A DNA stretch of 42,905 nt from Bacillota bacterium (GTDB lineage: Bacteria; Bacillota; Clostridia; Christensenellales; Aristaeellaceae), in the NCBI GenBank assembly GCA_023421395.1, contig JAEZTL010000050.1, positions 1-42,905 of the forward strand, in the 5' to 3' direction. The position numbers and the translations under genes were made by a program. The first letter of the stretch is position 1. Each line of letters starts with the position of its first letter. Below the pieces are notes generated by a model that saw only the letters and a list, made by a program, of their open reading frames with translations, was not told the origin of the DNA and made no database searches. Of the stretch, positions 23,929 through 31,413 are shown piece by piece.

Positions 23929-24786
23929 TCAGAGGGCGGGCTGCCTTCTGGCACAAACGGCCAGCATGCCGCGGCCCACATGGGCGGCCAGCGCCGGGCC
24001 GAGAGGCAGGATCTGATCCGTGATGATGCCGGGGATCTCCCGAAGTTCGTCCAGCAGCTTCTTCGCGTCCGCCAGCGCGCCCGAATGGACGACCGAAAGC
24101 TCAAACCGCTTGCCGGCGGCGAAATCCTGAATGATGCGCTTGACCGTCTGCACGGTGCGGCGCGCGCCGACGGCGGTGGCGCGGGGATAGTACACGCCGT
24201 TTTCGTCGCAGCCGATGATGGGCCTGAGATTCAGAAGCTTGCCCACCATGCCCGCCACGCGGCCGATGCGCCCCCCGGCGACCAGGTGTTCCAGCGTCGG
24301 CAGGTAGAACATGCAGTCGACATCTTCACGCAGGCCGGGCAGCGCCGCCTCCAGCGCCTCGAAGGAGGCCCCGGTATCGAGGTGTTCCACCGCGCCCATC
24401 ACGATGTAGCCCAGACCCATCGAAAGCACCTTCGAGTCGTACACGAAGGTGGTGAATTCCTTATGCTGCTGGCAGGCCAGCCGGATCATGTTGACCGTGC
24501 CGGAGAGCGCGCTGGACATGAGAATGAACGCGATGTGCGTGACGCCCTTCTCCTTCAGCGAAACGAGCAGCTCGTCCAGCTCGCCCGGATCGGGCAGCGA
24601 CGTCTTCGCGGTCTCGCCCTGCTCCATGCGCAGCAGAAGCTGATCGGTATCGATGTCCACGCCCGAGCGGTATTCGCCGTCGTCAAGCCGCACGACCAGC
24701 GGCAGCACATAGAGGTTTTCACATTGCTCGACGAAGGACTTGGGCAGGTCGCATCCGCTGTCGGTGACGATGGCGATATTTTGCAT
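23929..24786 (-). CDS. DegV-family fatty-acid-binding protein
   Basis: The product has 285 residues from ATG 24786, which has GGGAGG 10 bases upstream; the upstream in-frame ATG at 24804 overlaps that site. It starts with the DegV pattern IAIVTDSGCDLP, and carries TSLPDPGE (62-69) and SSALSGTVN (91-99), the segments that line the lipid pocket. GRIGRVAGMVGKLLNLRPI lies mid-protein. DegV/FakB proteins bind one fatty acid; FakB members present it to the kinase FakA for phosphorylation and entry into phospholipid. fakA is not in the window, so involvement in fatty acid uptake is inferred from the family only. The protein is cytoplasmic and has its own promoter. Confidence 0.93.
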   Translation of the reverse strand: MQNIAIVTDSGCDLPKSFVEQCENLYVLPLVVRLDDGEYRSGVDIDTDQLLLRMEQGETAKTSLPDPGELDELLVSLKEKGVTHIAFILMSSALSGTVNMIRLACQQHKEFTTFVYDSKVLSMGLGYIVMGAVEHLDTGASFEALEAALPGLREDVDCMFYLPTLEHLVAGGRIGRVAGMVGKLLNLRPIIGCDENGVYYPRATAVGARRTVQTVKRIIQDFAAGKRFELSVVHSGALADAKKLLDELREIPGIITDQILPLGPALAAHVGRGMLAVCARRQPAL

Positions 24787-24821
24787 TCGAACAAAGCCTC
24801 CCAAACGATATGAGCCCCCCT

Positions 24822-24850
24822 AGTATTGCACAAACCGGCGGCTTCGGCAA
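24822..24850 (-). promoter_or_regulatory. Probable promoter of the DegV gene
   Basis: On the minus strand TTGCCG (24850-24845) and AATACT (24827-24822) are spaced by 17 bases, each 4/6 to consensus, about 36 bases before the start codon. Confidence 0.55.
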
Positions 24851-24919
24851 GTCCCGCGGGTAAAACTTTTATTTTTTCCGCAAAAACTCCGGGATTTCGC
24901 CTTATTTAAGCCTGCCGGG

Positions 24920-24927
24920 CATATGAT
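24920..24927 (+). promoter_or_regulatory. Possible mother-cell sigma -10 element before the YlbJ-like gene
   Basis: CATATGAT fits the CATAnnnT core that sigma-E and sigma-K share in Bacillus. It lies 21 bases before the ATG. The matching -35 element is not clear. The idea rests mainly on ylbJ being in the sigma-E regulon of Bacillus subtilis. Confidence 0.25.
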
Positions 24928-24947
24928 TTAGGCCGGAGGTGAACGCC

Positions 24948-25961
24948 ATGCTCCAATTGGCCGCGGCCGTGGTATTTGTGGCGCTGCTCATGGCGAGCCC
25001 CTCGGAGGCGCTGGCGGCGGCGCGGCAGGCGATCGCCGTCTGGGCGGGGAGCTTTCTGCCGGCGCTTTTGCCATTTTTCGCGGTGACGCCCGCGCTGTCG
25101 TCGGACGAGGCGGCGCGGCTGTATGCGAAGCTCTTCGGCAGGGCGTTTGAATGCCTGTTCGGCTGTCCGGGCCAACTCTCCGGCGCGGCGATGATCGGAC
25201 TGATGGCGGGCAGCCCCGCCGGGGCCATCGCGGCCGGGCGGCTGCGGGGGCACGCCACCGGCGCGGAGCTGACCCGGGGGGCGCTCTTGGCCTCCGGGGT
25301 CAGCCCCGGGTTTCTGATCAGCGCCGTGGGGGCGGCCATGCTGGGGGACGCGCGGCTGGGCACGATCCTTCTCCGCGCGCAGCTGGGCGCGCTGGTCATC
25401 GGCGGGCTTCTGCTGAGGCGCGCGTTTTCCGGCGGGATAACGCTGCCGCCGCCGGACGTCGGGGAGGCGAAAAAGGGCGACGCGCTGATGGGCGCGGCGC
25501 TTTCGATGCTCAGCGTGTGCGCCCACATGGTGGTGTTCGCGGTGGCGGCCCACGTGATCGCGGAGATACTGCCGGCGGGCTGCGAGACGGGGGTGCTGGC
25601 GGCGATGGAGGTGTCCGGCGGCGCGGCGGCGATCGCGGCGCTGGCGCTGCCCCGCGCCGCGCGGATGGTGCTCTTGGCGCTCAGCTGCGGCTTCGGCGGG
25701 CTGGCGATCATGGCGCAGAACATCCGGCGGCTGCCCGGGATCAAGTGGGGCCACTACCTGACGGGCAAGCTCCTGCACGCGCTGATTTCGGCGGGGCTTT
25801 GCTGGGCGCAGCTGGGCATGGCGCTGCCGAAGCTTCCGGCACAGTTCTCCGTCTGGCGGGCGCCGCTTGCGCTGGCTTCGGCGTTGGTCGTGCTGACCGC
25901 CGCGGGGGTGTTCATCGCAAAGCGCGCGTGGTATAATCCGGGTATACGAAAGAAAGGGTGA
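24948..25961 (+). CDS. YlbJ-like sporulation integral membrane protein
   Basis: From ATG 24948, with GGAGGTG 6 bases upstream, the product has 337 residues and eight or more hydrophobic segments. The arrangement follows YlbJ: a first helix, WAGSFLPALLPFF, then a glycine-rich loop GLMAGSPAGAIAAGRL, then GALLASGVSPGFLISAVGAAMLG, and a repeated half with NupC/Gate-like character. YlbJ is needed in Bacillus for heat-resistant spores and belongs to the nucleoside recognition domain superfamily; its transported substrate is unsettled. The ORF is very GC-rich. The downstream esterase gene starts 5 bases after its stop, so the two are likely one operon. Family assignment is good; that this organism forms spores is inference. 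Confidence 0.82.
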   Translation: MLQLAAAVVFVALLMASPSEALAAARQAIAVWAGSFLPALLPFFAVTPALSSDEAARLYAKLFGRAFECLFGCPGQLSGAAMIGLMAGSPAGAIAAGRLRGHATGAELTRGALLASGVSPGFLISAVGAAMLGDARLGTILLRAQLGALVIGGLLLRRAFSGGITLPPPDVGEAKKGDALMGAALSMLSVCAHMVVFAVAAHVIAEILPAGCETGVLAAMEVSGGAAAIAALALPRAARMVLLALSCGFGGLAIMAQNIRRLPGIKWGHYLTGKLLHALISAGLCWAQLGMALPKLPAQFSVWRAPLALASALVVLTAAGVFIAKRAWYNPGIRKKG

Positions 25962-25966
25962 GAACC

Positions 25967-26752
25967 ATGGCGCTGATCAATTTGCATCTCTATTCCAGCC
26001 AGCTGTCGATGTCCACGGAGGCAAACGTCATCCTGCCCGACCGGGTGCGCGCCTCCATGACGGATTTCGGCGTCCGGCGGCAGGGGCCCATCCGGGCGCT
26101 GTACCTTTTGCACGGCATGTCCGACGATCAGAACGCCTGGTGCCGCCGGACGAGCATTGAGCGCTACGCCGCGGACTACAACCTGGCGGTCGTCATGCCC
26201 ACCACGGGGCTCCATTGGTATACGGACGAGCCCTCCGGCCAGCGGTGGTGGACCTATATCAGCCGGGAACTGCCCGAACTGATCCACGACTTCTTCCCGC
26301 AGATCAGCCGGGACCCGGCGCACACCTTCGCCGCCGGCCTTTCGATGGGCGGCTACGGCGCGCTGAAGCTGGGCCTTTGCGGGGAGGGCCGCTTTTCCCA
26401 TGTGGCGTCGCTGTCCGGCGCGGTGGACATCGCGCGGGACCACGAAGATCCGGACGACCCGGCGTCGACCGCCTTTTTCAACGGCATCTTCGGCACCAAC
26501 GCCCGGGCGACGGGCGCCTTCGACGACCTCTACGCCGCGGCGGAGCGCCTCCCGGGGGAGAAGCGGCCCAGGGTGTACATGTGGTGCGGCACCGAGGATT
26601 TCCTCTACGACCAGAACGCGCGCGTGCGCAGGCAACTGATGGCGCTGGGCTACGACCTGACCTACGAGGAGTCCCCCGGAGACCACCAATGGAAGTACTG
26701 GGATGAGAAGATCCGGCGCGTGCTCGAGTGGCTGCCGCTGGAGGGGGATTAA
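25967..26752 (+). CDS. Alpha/beta-hydrolase esterase (EstA/esterase D type)
   Basis: The start ATG 25967 lies 5 bases after the YlbJ-like stop, with AAAGGGTGA upstream. The product has 261 residues. It has the alpha/beta-hydrolase elements YLLHGMSDD (oxyanion region), the nucleophile elbow AGLSMGGYG with Ser126, and candidates for the rest of the triad at Asp211 in GTEDFLYDQN and His240 in PGDHQWKYW. This layout fits the putative esterase family that includes tributyrin esterase EstA and S-formylglutathione hydrolases. There is no signal peptide, so a cytoplasmic carboxylesterase is likely. A role tied to its YlbJ-like neighbour is not evident. Confidence 0.88.
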   Translation: MALINLHLYSSQLSMSTEANVILPDRVRASMTDFGVRRQGPIRALYLLHGMSDDQNAWCRRTSIERYAADYNLAVVMPTTGLHWYTDEPSGQRWWTYISRELPELIHDFFPQISRDPAHTFAAGLSMGGYGALKLGLCGEGRFSHVASLSGAVDIARDHEDPDDPASTAFFNGIFGTNARATGAFDDLYAAAERLPGEKRPRVYMWCGTEDFLYDQNARVRRQLMALGYDLTYEESPGDHQWKYWDEKIRRVLEWLPLEGD

Positions 26753-26806
26753 CACCCAATCGTTTAATTCCGGAAGTTTATGCATGCTTTTCAACATATT
26801 GTCGTA

Positions 26807-26835
26807 TTGACAATTGTGGGTACACGTGTTATCTT
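26807..26835 (+). promoter_or_regulatory. Promoter and candidate operator of the sugar ABC operon
   Basis: A perfect TTGACA (26807-26812), 17 bases and TATCTT (26830-26835) lie 57 bases before the ATPase start. An 8-bp palindrome ACACGTGT (26822-26829) fills the spacer next to the -10, and ACAATTGT (26810-26817) overlaps the -35. Either could bind a LacI-type or similar sugar-responsive repressor, but no regulator gene is adjacent. Confidence 0.75.
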
Positions 26836-26891
26836 TACATGTACTGAACATTTAACCCAAATGGACGGAACGGCGAAATCGAGGTGGAGAT

Positions 26892-28400
26892 ATGGAAAAC
26901 GCAGGCGCGCAGGAAGTCCTCCTGCGCATGGAAGGCATTGAAAAGGTCTTCCCCGGCGTACACGCGCTGAACAACTGCCGCTTTGAGCTCAAGCGCGGCG
27001 AGGTGCACGCGCTGGTGGGCGAAAACGGCGCGGGCAAGAGCACCATGATGAAGGTACTGACCGGCATCTATAAACGCGACGGCGGCACGATCACCTTCAG
27101 GGGCCAGGAAATCGATCTGAGTTCGCCGGAGGAGGCGCAGGCGAAGGGCATCGGCATCATCCATCAGGAGCTGAACCTGATGCCCCACCTGAGCGTGGCG
27201 GAGAACATCTTTATCGGGCGCGAGCCCATGCGCGGTCCCTTTCTGGATAAGAAAAAAGCCAACGAGGACGCGCGGAAGCTCCTCCAGTCGCTGTCCATCG
27301 ACATCGATCCCACCACGCCCTGCAACAAGCTGTCGGTGGCGAAGCAGCAGATGGTGGAAATCGCCAAGGCGCTGTCCTTCGACAGCGAGCTTCTGGTCAT
27401 GGACGAGCCCTCCGCCGCGCTGACGGAAAACGAGGTGCAGGAGCTGTTCCGCTTCATCCGGGACCTCAAGCGCCGGGGCCATGCGATCATCTACATCTCG
27501 CACCGGCTGGATGAGCTGCCGCAGATCACCGACCGCATCACCGTGATGCGGGACGGGCAGTACGTAAACACGGTCCTCACCAAGGACGTGACCAAGGAGC
27601 AGATCATCAGCATGATGGTCGGCCGCGTGATCTACGAACAGCCCAAGAGCAAGAGCGAGGTGCCCGAGGGCGCGCCCACGATCCTGGAGGTCAAGAACCT
27701 CGTGGCCCAGAACGTCAAAAACGTCAGCTTCCGGCTGAAAAAGGGCGAAATCCTGGGTTTTGCGGGCCTGATGGGCGCGGGGCGCACCGAAACCATGCGC
27801 GCGCTCTTCGGCGCGGATCCCAAAGTGAGCGGTGAGATCCTGCTGAACGGCGGGAGCGTGACGATCGACTCCCCGGTGGACGCCGTGCGGCACGGCATCG
27901 GCTATCTGTCGGAGGACCGCAAGGCCTTCGGCTTGGCCGTCGGGCTCTCCGTGAGTGAGAACAGCGTGATGGCCAATCTGGACAGCTTTACCTCCGCCGG
28001 CTTTGTGCAGCGCAAAAAGATCGTGGACGTCACGCGGGAATACGTGGACAAGCTGTCCATCAAGACCCCCGGCGTCGCGCAGCTGGTCAAGAACCTGTCC
28101 GGCGGCAATCAGCAGAAGGTGGTCATCGCCAAGTGGCTGATCAAGAACTGCGACATCCTGATCTTCGACGAGCCCACCCGCGGCATCGACGTGGGCGCCA
28201 AGAGCGAAATCTACCACCTGATGGGCGAACTGGTGAAGATGGGCAAGTCGATCATCATGATCAGCTCTGAAATGCCGGAGCTGCTCCGGATGAGCGACCG
28301 CCTGGTCGTGATGTGCGAAGGACGGGCCACGGGTGAGCTGGACATCGCCGAGGCCACCCAGGAAAAGATCATGACGCTTGCCACGATGGCAAAGAGTTAG
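26892..28400 (+). CDS. Sugar ABC transporter, ATP-binding protein (RbsA/MglA type)
   Basis: The 502-residue protein has two fused nucleotide-binding domains, as in the ribose/galactose/xylose class. The N-terminal one has Walker A GENGAGKST (43-51), a Q-loop region IIHQELNLMPHLSV, LSVAKQQMVEIAKAL as signature and MDEPSAAL as Walker B. The C-terminal one has the degenerate Walker A GLMGAGRTE usual in this class, the signature LSGGNQQKVVIAKWL and FDEPTRGIDVG. It energises import through the permease encoded 11 bases downstream. The start ATG 26892 is preceded by GAGGTGGAG. The sugar cannot be told from the ATPase. Confidence 0.96.
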   Translation: MENAGAQEVLLRMEGIEKVFPGVHALNNCRFELKRGEVHALVGENGAGKSTMMKVLTGIYKRDGGTITFRGQEIDLSSPEEAQAKGIGIIHQELNLMPHLSVAENIFIGREPMRGPFLDKKKANEDARKLLQSLSIDIDPTTPCNKLSVAKQQMVEIAKALSFDSELLVMDEPSAALTENEVQELFRFIRDLKRRGHAIIYISHRLDELPQITDRITVMRDGQYVNTVLTKDVTKEQIISMMVGRVIYEQPKSKSEVPEGAPTILEVKNLVAQNVKNVSFRLKKGEILGFAGLMGAGRTETMRALFGADPKVSGEILLNGGSVTIDSPVDAVRHGIGYLSEDRKAFGLAVGLSVSENSVMANLDSFTSAGFVQRKKIVDVTREYVDKLSIKTPGVAQLVKNLSGGNQQKVVIAKWLIKNCDILIFDEPTRGIDVGAKSEIYHLMGELVKMGKSIIMISSEMPELLRMSDRLVVMCEGRATGELDIAEATQEKIMTLATMAKS

Positions 28401-28411
28401 GAGTGAAACAA

Positions 28412-29407
28412 ATGTCGCAGCAAAGTCAGGCGATGGGCCCGAGGTTTGACCTGCAAAAGCTGTTCGCGCCTCTGGTGATGATCCTGCTGTACATCTTCTT
28501 TGCGATTTTCGGGACCAACTTCCTGTCCGTCGAATCGCTGGTCAACGTGCTCAACGCTTCCTACTTTATCGGCTTCATGGCGCTGGGCGTGACGTTTGTC
28601 ATCATCACCGGCGGCATCGACCTGTCGCTGGGCACCACGATGATCTGCGGCATGCTGATTGGCGGCATGGCCCAGGGCTGGGGCTGGAGCATCTGGGCCT
28701 CGCTGGCACTGGGCGTGACGGTGAGCACCCTCATCGGGCTTCTGAACGGCCTGATGATCGCCTACCTGAAGCTGCCGCCCTTCATCGCCACGCTGGGCAC
28801 GCAGATGATGGGCATGGGTTTTGGCGCCATCATCACCAAGGTCACCACCATGCGCTATACCGATCAGACCTTCAAGCGCCTTTTCTACAAACTGGGCAAC
28901 GAGGAGACGCTGGGCGCCTTCCGGGCCTTCCCCATCGGCATCGTGTGGCTGGCGGTGGTATTCCTCGTCGCCTGGGTGGTTCTGAACCGCACCAAGTTCG
29001 GCCGCTACACCTTCGCGATGGGCTCCAACTTTGAGGCGGCGCGCCTCTCCGGCATCCGGACGCGCTACTGGCTCACGCTGGTGTACACGCTGTGCGGCTT
29101 CTTCTGCGGCCTGGCGGGCATCTTCTACGCGGCGGTGTACACCACCATCATCCCTTCCACCGGCAACGGCCTGGAGCTCCTGGCCATCGCGGGCGTCGTC
29201 ATCGGCGGCACCAGCATGTCGGGCGGTACGGGCTCGCTCACCGGTACGATCATCGGCGTGTTCACCATGTCGATTCTCCGGACGGGCCTGATGTCCATGG
29301 GCCTGCAGGGCCAGTGGCAGACCTTCATGACCGGCCTGGTCGTGGTGGGCGCAGTGCTGCTGGACCAGTACCGGGTGAGCCAGACCAACAAGGTCAAAAA
29401 AGCCTGA
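28412..29407 (+). CDS. Sugar ABC transporter, permease (RbsC type)
   Basis: From ATG 28412, with AGGAG 8 bases upstream, the product has 331 residues and about eight to ten hydrophobic segments. The segment VTFVIITGGIDLSLGTTM is the hallmark of the BPD_transp_2 family (RbsC, MglC, XylH), and later GGTSMSGGTGSLTGTIIG is also typical. The protein forms the membrane channel, probably as a homodimer, for the sugar delivered by the binding protein encoded downstream. The ribosome binding site overlaps the end of the ATPase gene, so the genes are tightly coupled. Confidence 0.95.
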   Translation: MSQQSQAMGPRFDLQKLFAPLVMILLYIFFAIFGTNFLSVESLVNVLNASYFIGFMALGVTFVIITGGIDLSLGTTMICGMLIGGMAQGWGWSIWASLALGVTVSTLIGLLNGLMIAYLKLPPFIATLGTQMMGMGFGAIITKVTTMRYTDQTFKRLFYKLGNEETLGAFRAFPIGIVWLAVVFLVAWVVLNRTKFGRYTFAMGSNFEAARLSGIRTRYWLTLVYTLCGFFCGLAGIFYAAVYTTIIPSTGNGLELLAIAGVVIGGTSMSGGTGSLTGTIIGVFTMSILRTGLMSMGLQGQWQTFMTGLVVVGAVLLDQYRVSQTNKVKKA

Positions 29408-29477
29408 CGCCCCGACCCCTTTGGTTCTTGGCGGCATTCGCCGCTTGAACAATACGAATTTGGGAGGAACCTTAACG

Positions 29478-30551
29478 ATGAAAAAGATCCTGGCTTTGGT
29501 TCTTGCTCTGGCTCTCGTGTTCGCGATGACCGCGTCGGCCGTGGCCGAAGCGAAACCCTACATCGCGATCGTCTCCAAGGGCTTCCAGCACCAGTTCTGG
29601 CAGACCGTCAACCTGGGCGCTCAGGAAGCCGCCGCGAAGTACAACGTGGATATCAACTTCATCGGCCCGGCGTCTGAATCCGAAATCCAGGTGCAGATCG
29701 ACATGCTCAACGCGGAGCTGGCCAAGAACCCCAAGGCGATCTGCCTTGCGGCGCTTGACACCGAGTCCGTGACCGAGCAGCTGCTCTCCGCCAAGGAGAA
29801 GGGCATCCCGGTGATCGGCTTTGACTCCGGCGTGCCCAATGCGCCCGAGGGCACCATCGCGTCCACCGCATCCACCAACAACGAAGCCGCCGGCGCGCTG
29901 GCCGCCGAGCAGATGTTCGCCATCCCCGAAGTGAAGGCCGCCATCGAGGCCGCCACGCCGGAAGCCCCGATCATCCTGGGCGCCATGAGCCAGGATGCCA
30001 CCTCCGCGTCTGTTGTGGGCCGCACCGTGGGCTACCTGGACAAGATGTGGGCGCTCATCTCCGAAGTGAAGCCGGGCGAAGTCGCCATCACCGGCCACGA
30101 CAAGTACAACAAGGCCGCGGAGTCCGGCAAGACCTCCGTTGAGCTCAACATCCTGGTGCCCGCCACCACCAACATCACCGACTGCCAGACCACCGCGCAG
30201 GGCCTGCTCCAGAAGAAGCCCGTCAGCGTGTTCTGCTCCAATGAGGCCACTGTGGCCGGCATTCTCGCCGCCACCACCGACGGCCAGGACCTGGACCGCA
30301 CCAACGGCGCCTTCAAGGACGTCATCGTGATCGGCTTTGACGCCGGCAAGAACCAGAAGGAAGCCGTCAAGAACGGCTGGTTCTACGGCTCCGTGACGCA
30401 GGATCCCTACATGATCGGCTATTACGCCGTCGAACTGGCCGTGAAGGCCATGAACGGTGAGACGGTGGACGCGGTTGTCGACACCGGCTGCCAGTTCTAC
30501 ACCGCCGCCAACATGGACGACGCGAAGATCGCGCCGCTGCTCTACGACTGA
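29478..30551 (+). CDS. Sugar ABC transporter, substrate-binding protein (RbsB-like)
   Basis: ATG 29478 follows GGGAGGA; 357 residues. A Lys-Lys start and a hydrophobic core ending near residue 25 in an Ala-x-Ala site form a type I signal peptide. There is no Cys after it, so it is not an evident lipoprotein, which is unusual for a Gram-positive-type binding protein. The mature part is a periplasmic binding protein (Peripla_BP_4) fold: IAIVSKGFQHQFWQT, AICLAALDTES, IPVIGFDSGVP, IVIGFDAGKNQKEAV and VTQDPYMIGYYAVEL. Gene order ATPase-permease-binding protein and a terminator right after it make this a complete operon. Ribose-like or other pentose/hexose substrates are possible; I cannot choose. 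Confidence 0.95.
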   Translation: MKKILALVLALALVFAMTASAVAEAKPYIAIVSKGFQHQFWQTVNLGAQEAAAKYNVDINFIGPASESEIQVQIDMLNAELAKNPKAICLAALDTESVTEQLLSAKEKGIPVIGFDSGVPNAPEGTIASTASTNNEAAGALAAEQMFAIPEVKAAIEAATPEAPIILGAMSQDATSASVVGRTVGYLDKMWALISEVKPGEVAITGHDKYNKAAESGKTSVELNILVPATTNITDCQTTAQGLLQKKPVSVFCSNEATVAGILAATTDGQDLDRTNGAFKDVIVIGFDAGKNQKEAVKNGWFYGSVTQDPYMIGYYAVELAVKAMNGETVDAVVDTGCQFYTAANMDDAKIAPLLYD

Positions 30552-30591
30552 TCCATCCCCAAACGGGCCGCCGGTTCTCCGGCGCTTGACA

Positions 30592-30623
30592 AAACCCCGG
30601 CGGACGAATCCGCCGGGGTTTTC
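30592..30623. terminator. Bidirectional terminator between the sugar ABC operon and the kinase gene
   Basis: AAAACCCCGGCGGA (30592-30605) pairs perfectly with TCCGCCGGGGTTTT (30610-30623) around a CGAA loop. The A and T ends give a U tract in both directions, 41 bases after the binding-protein stop and 20 before the convergent kinase stop. Confidence 0.92.
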
Positions 30624-30642
30624 CTATGGATGGCGCCGCGCG

Positions 30643-31392
30643 TCACTCGTACTCCACCACGTCCACCCATTTTTTGAGGAACTCCCGCTCCTCGGGCTTG
30701 CCCTTGACCGACTGGGAGGCGGCCACGATGGGAATCCACTTCTCCACGTACTGCCGCGCGGTGTCGCTCTTCTGGCAGAAAAGGCCCAGATACCGCTCCG
30801 CGAGGGGGGCGTCGCCCGCCAGGTGGAACAGGAGGAACGTCCGGGCCGCGTCCGCCGACGCGTTGCCCTGGGTGGCGTGGGACCAGTCCAGAATGTAGGG
30901 CGCGCCGCTGTCCGACAGGATGACGTTGGAGGGGTTGAAGTCCCCGTGACACACCTTGTCGTGCTTGGGCATGGCGTTGAGGCGCGTGTGCAGCTCGTAA
31001 CGGGTGGTGGCGTCAAAGGACGAGGCGCTGATTTTGCGGTGCATCTTGTCCTGGAGCTTGTTGAGCAGCGGCGCCTTGCGCGCGTGCATCGCAAGCTGAA
31101 TGTCCACGAAGAGGTTCAGGTACTCGTCCGCCTTCCCGGGGTTTTGGTCCATCAGCTGCTGCAGCGTCTTGCCGGGGATGTATTCCGACACGATGGCCCA
31201 GCGGCCGTCGATCTTCAGCACTTCCACCAGCGCGGGCACGTTCAGCCCCGCCTCCTCCACCCGCGCCTGATTGAGCGCCTCGTTGAGGATGTCGGACTTG
31301 GGAAAGCTTCCGTCAAACACCTTGATGGATAAATCGCCGTCCCGGTAGACGGTCTTGTTGGCGCGAACTGCGATCACGTTTTCCAGCTTCAC
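30643..31392 (-). CDS. Small-molecule kinase of the aminoglycoside phosphotransferase (APH) fold
   Basis: The 249-residue product has the kinase-like APH core. VYRDGDLSIKVF holds a candidate ATP-binding Lys (K24), SEYIPGKTLQQL is the hinge, HGDFNPSNVIL is the catalytic loop (H149, D151, N156) and YILDWSHATQG carries the metal-binding Asp169. This fits the TIGR02172/choline kinase-like group whose substrates are mostly unknown. The start is GTG 31392 with AAAGGAGGG 8 bases upstream. It lies 21 bases after adhE on the same strand and so is probably made from the same transcript. Substrates could be a sugar, amino alcohol or antibiotic; nothing in the sequence decides. Resistance should not be assumed. 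Confidence 0.85.
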   Translation of the reverse strand: MKLENVIAVRANKTVYRDGDLSIKVFDGSFPKSDILNEALNQARVEEAGLNVPALVEVLKIDGRWAIVSEYIPGKTLQQLMDQNPGKADEYLNLFVDIQLAMHARKAPLLNKLQDKMHRKISASSFDATTRYELHTRLNAMPKHDKVCHGDFNPSNVILSDSGAPYILDWSHATQGNASADAARTFLLFHLAGDAPLAERYLGLFCQKSDTARQYVEKWIPIVAASQSVKGKPEEREFLKKWVDVVEYE

Positions 31393-31413
31393 GGTCTATT
31401 CCCTCCTTTGACG

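Noticed and set aside
30643..31392. Aminoglycoside resistance gene
   Set aside because: The fold is shared, but the sequence fits the general APH/choline kinase-like group and the operon context is metabolic. No specific resistance family was recognised.
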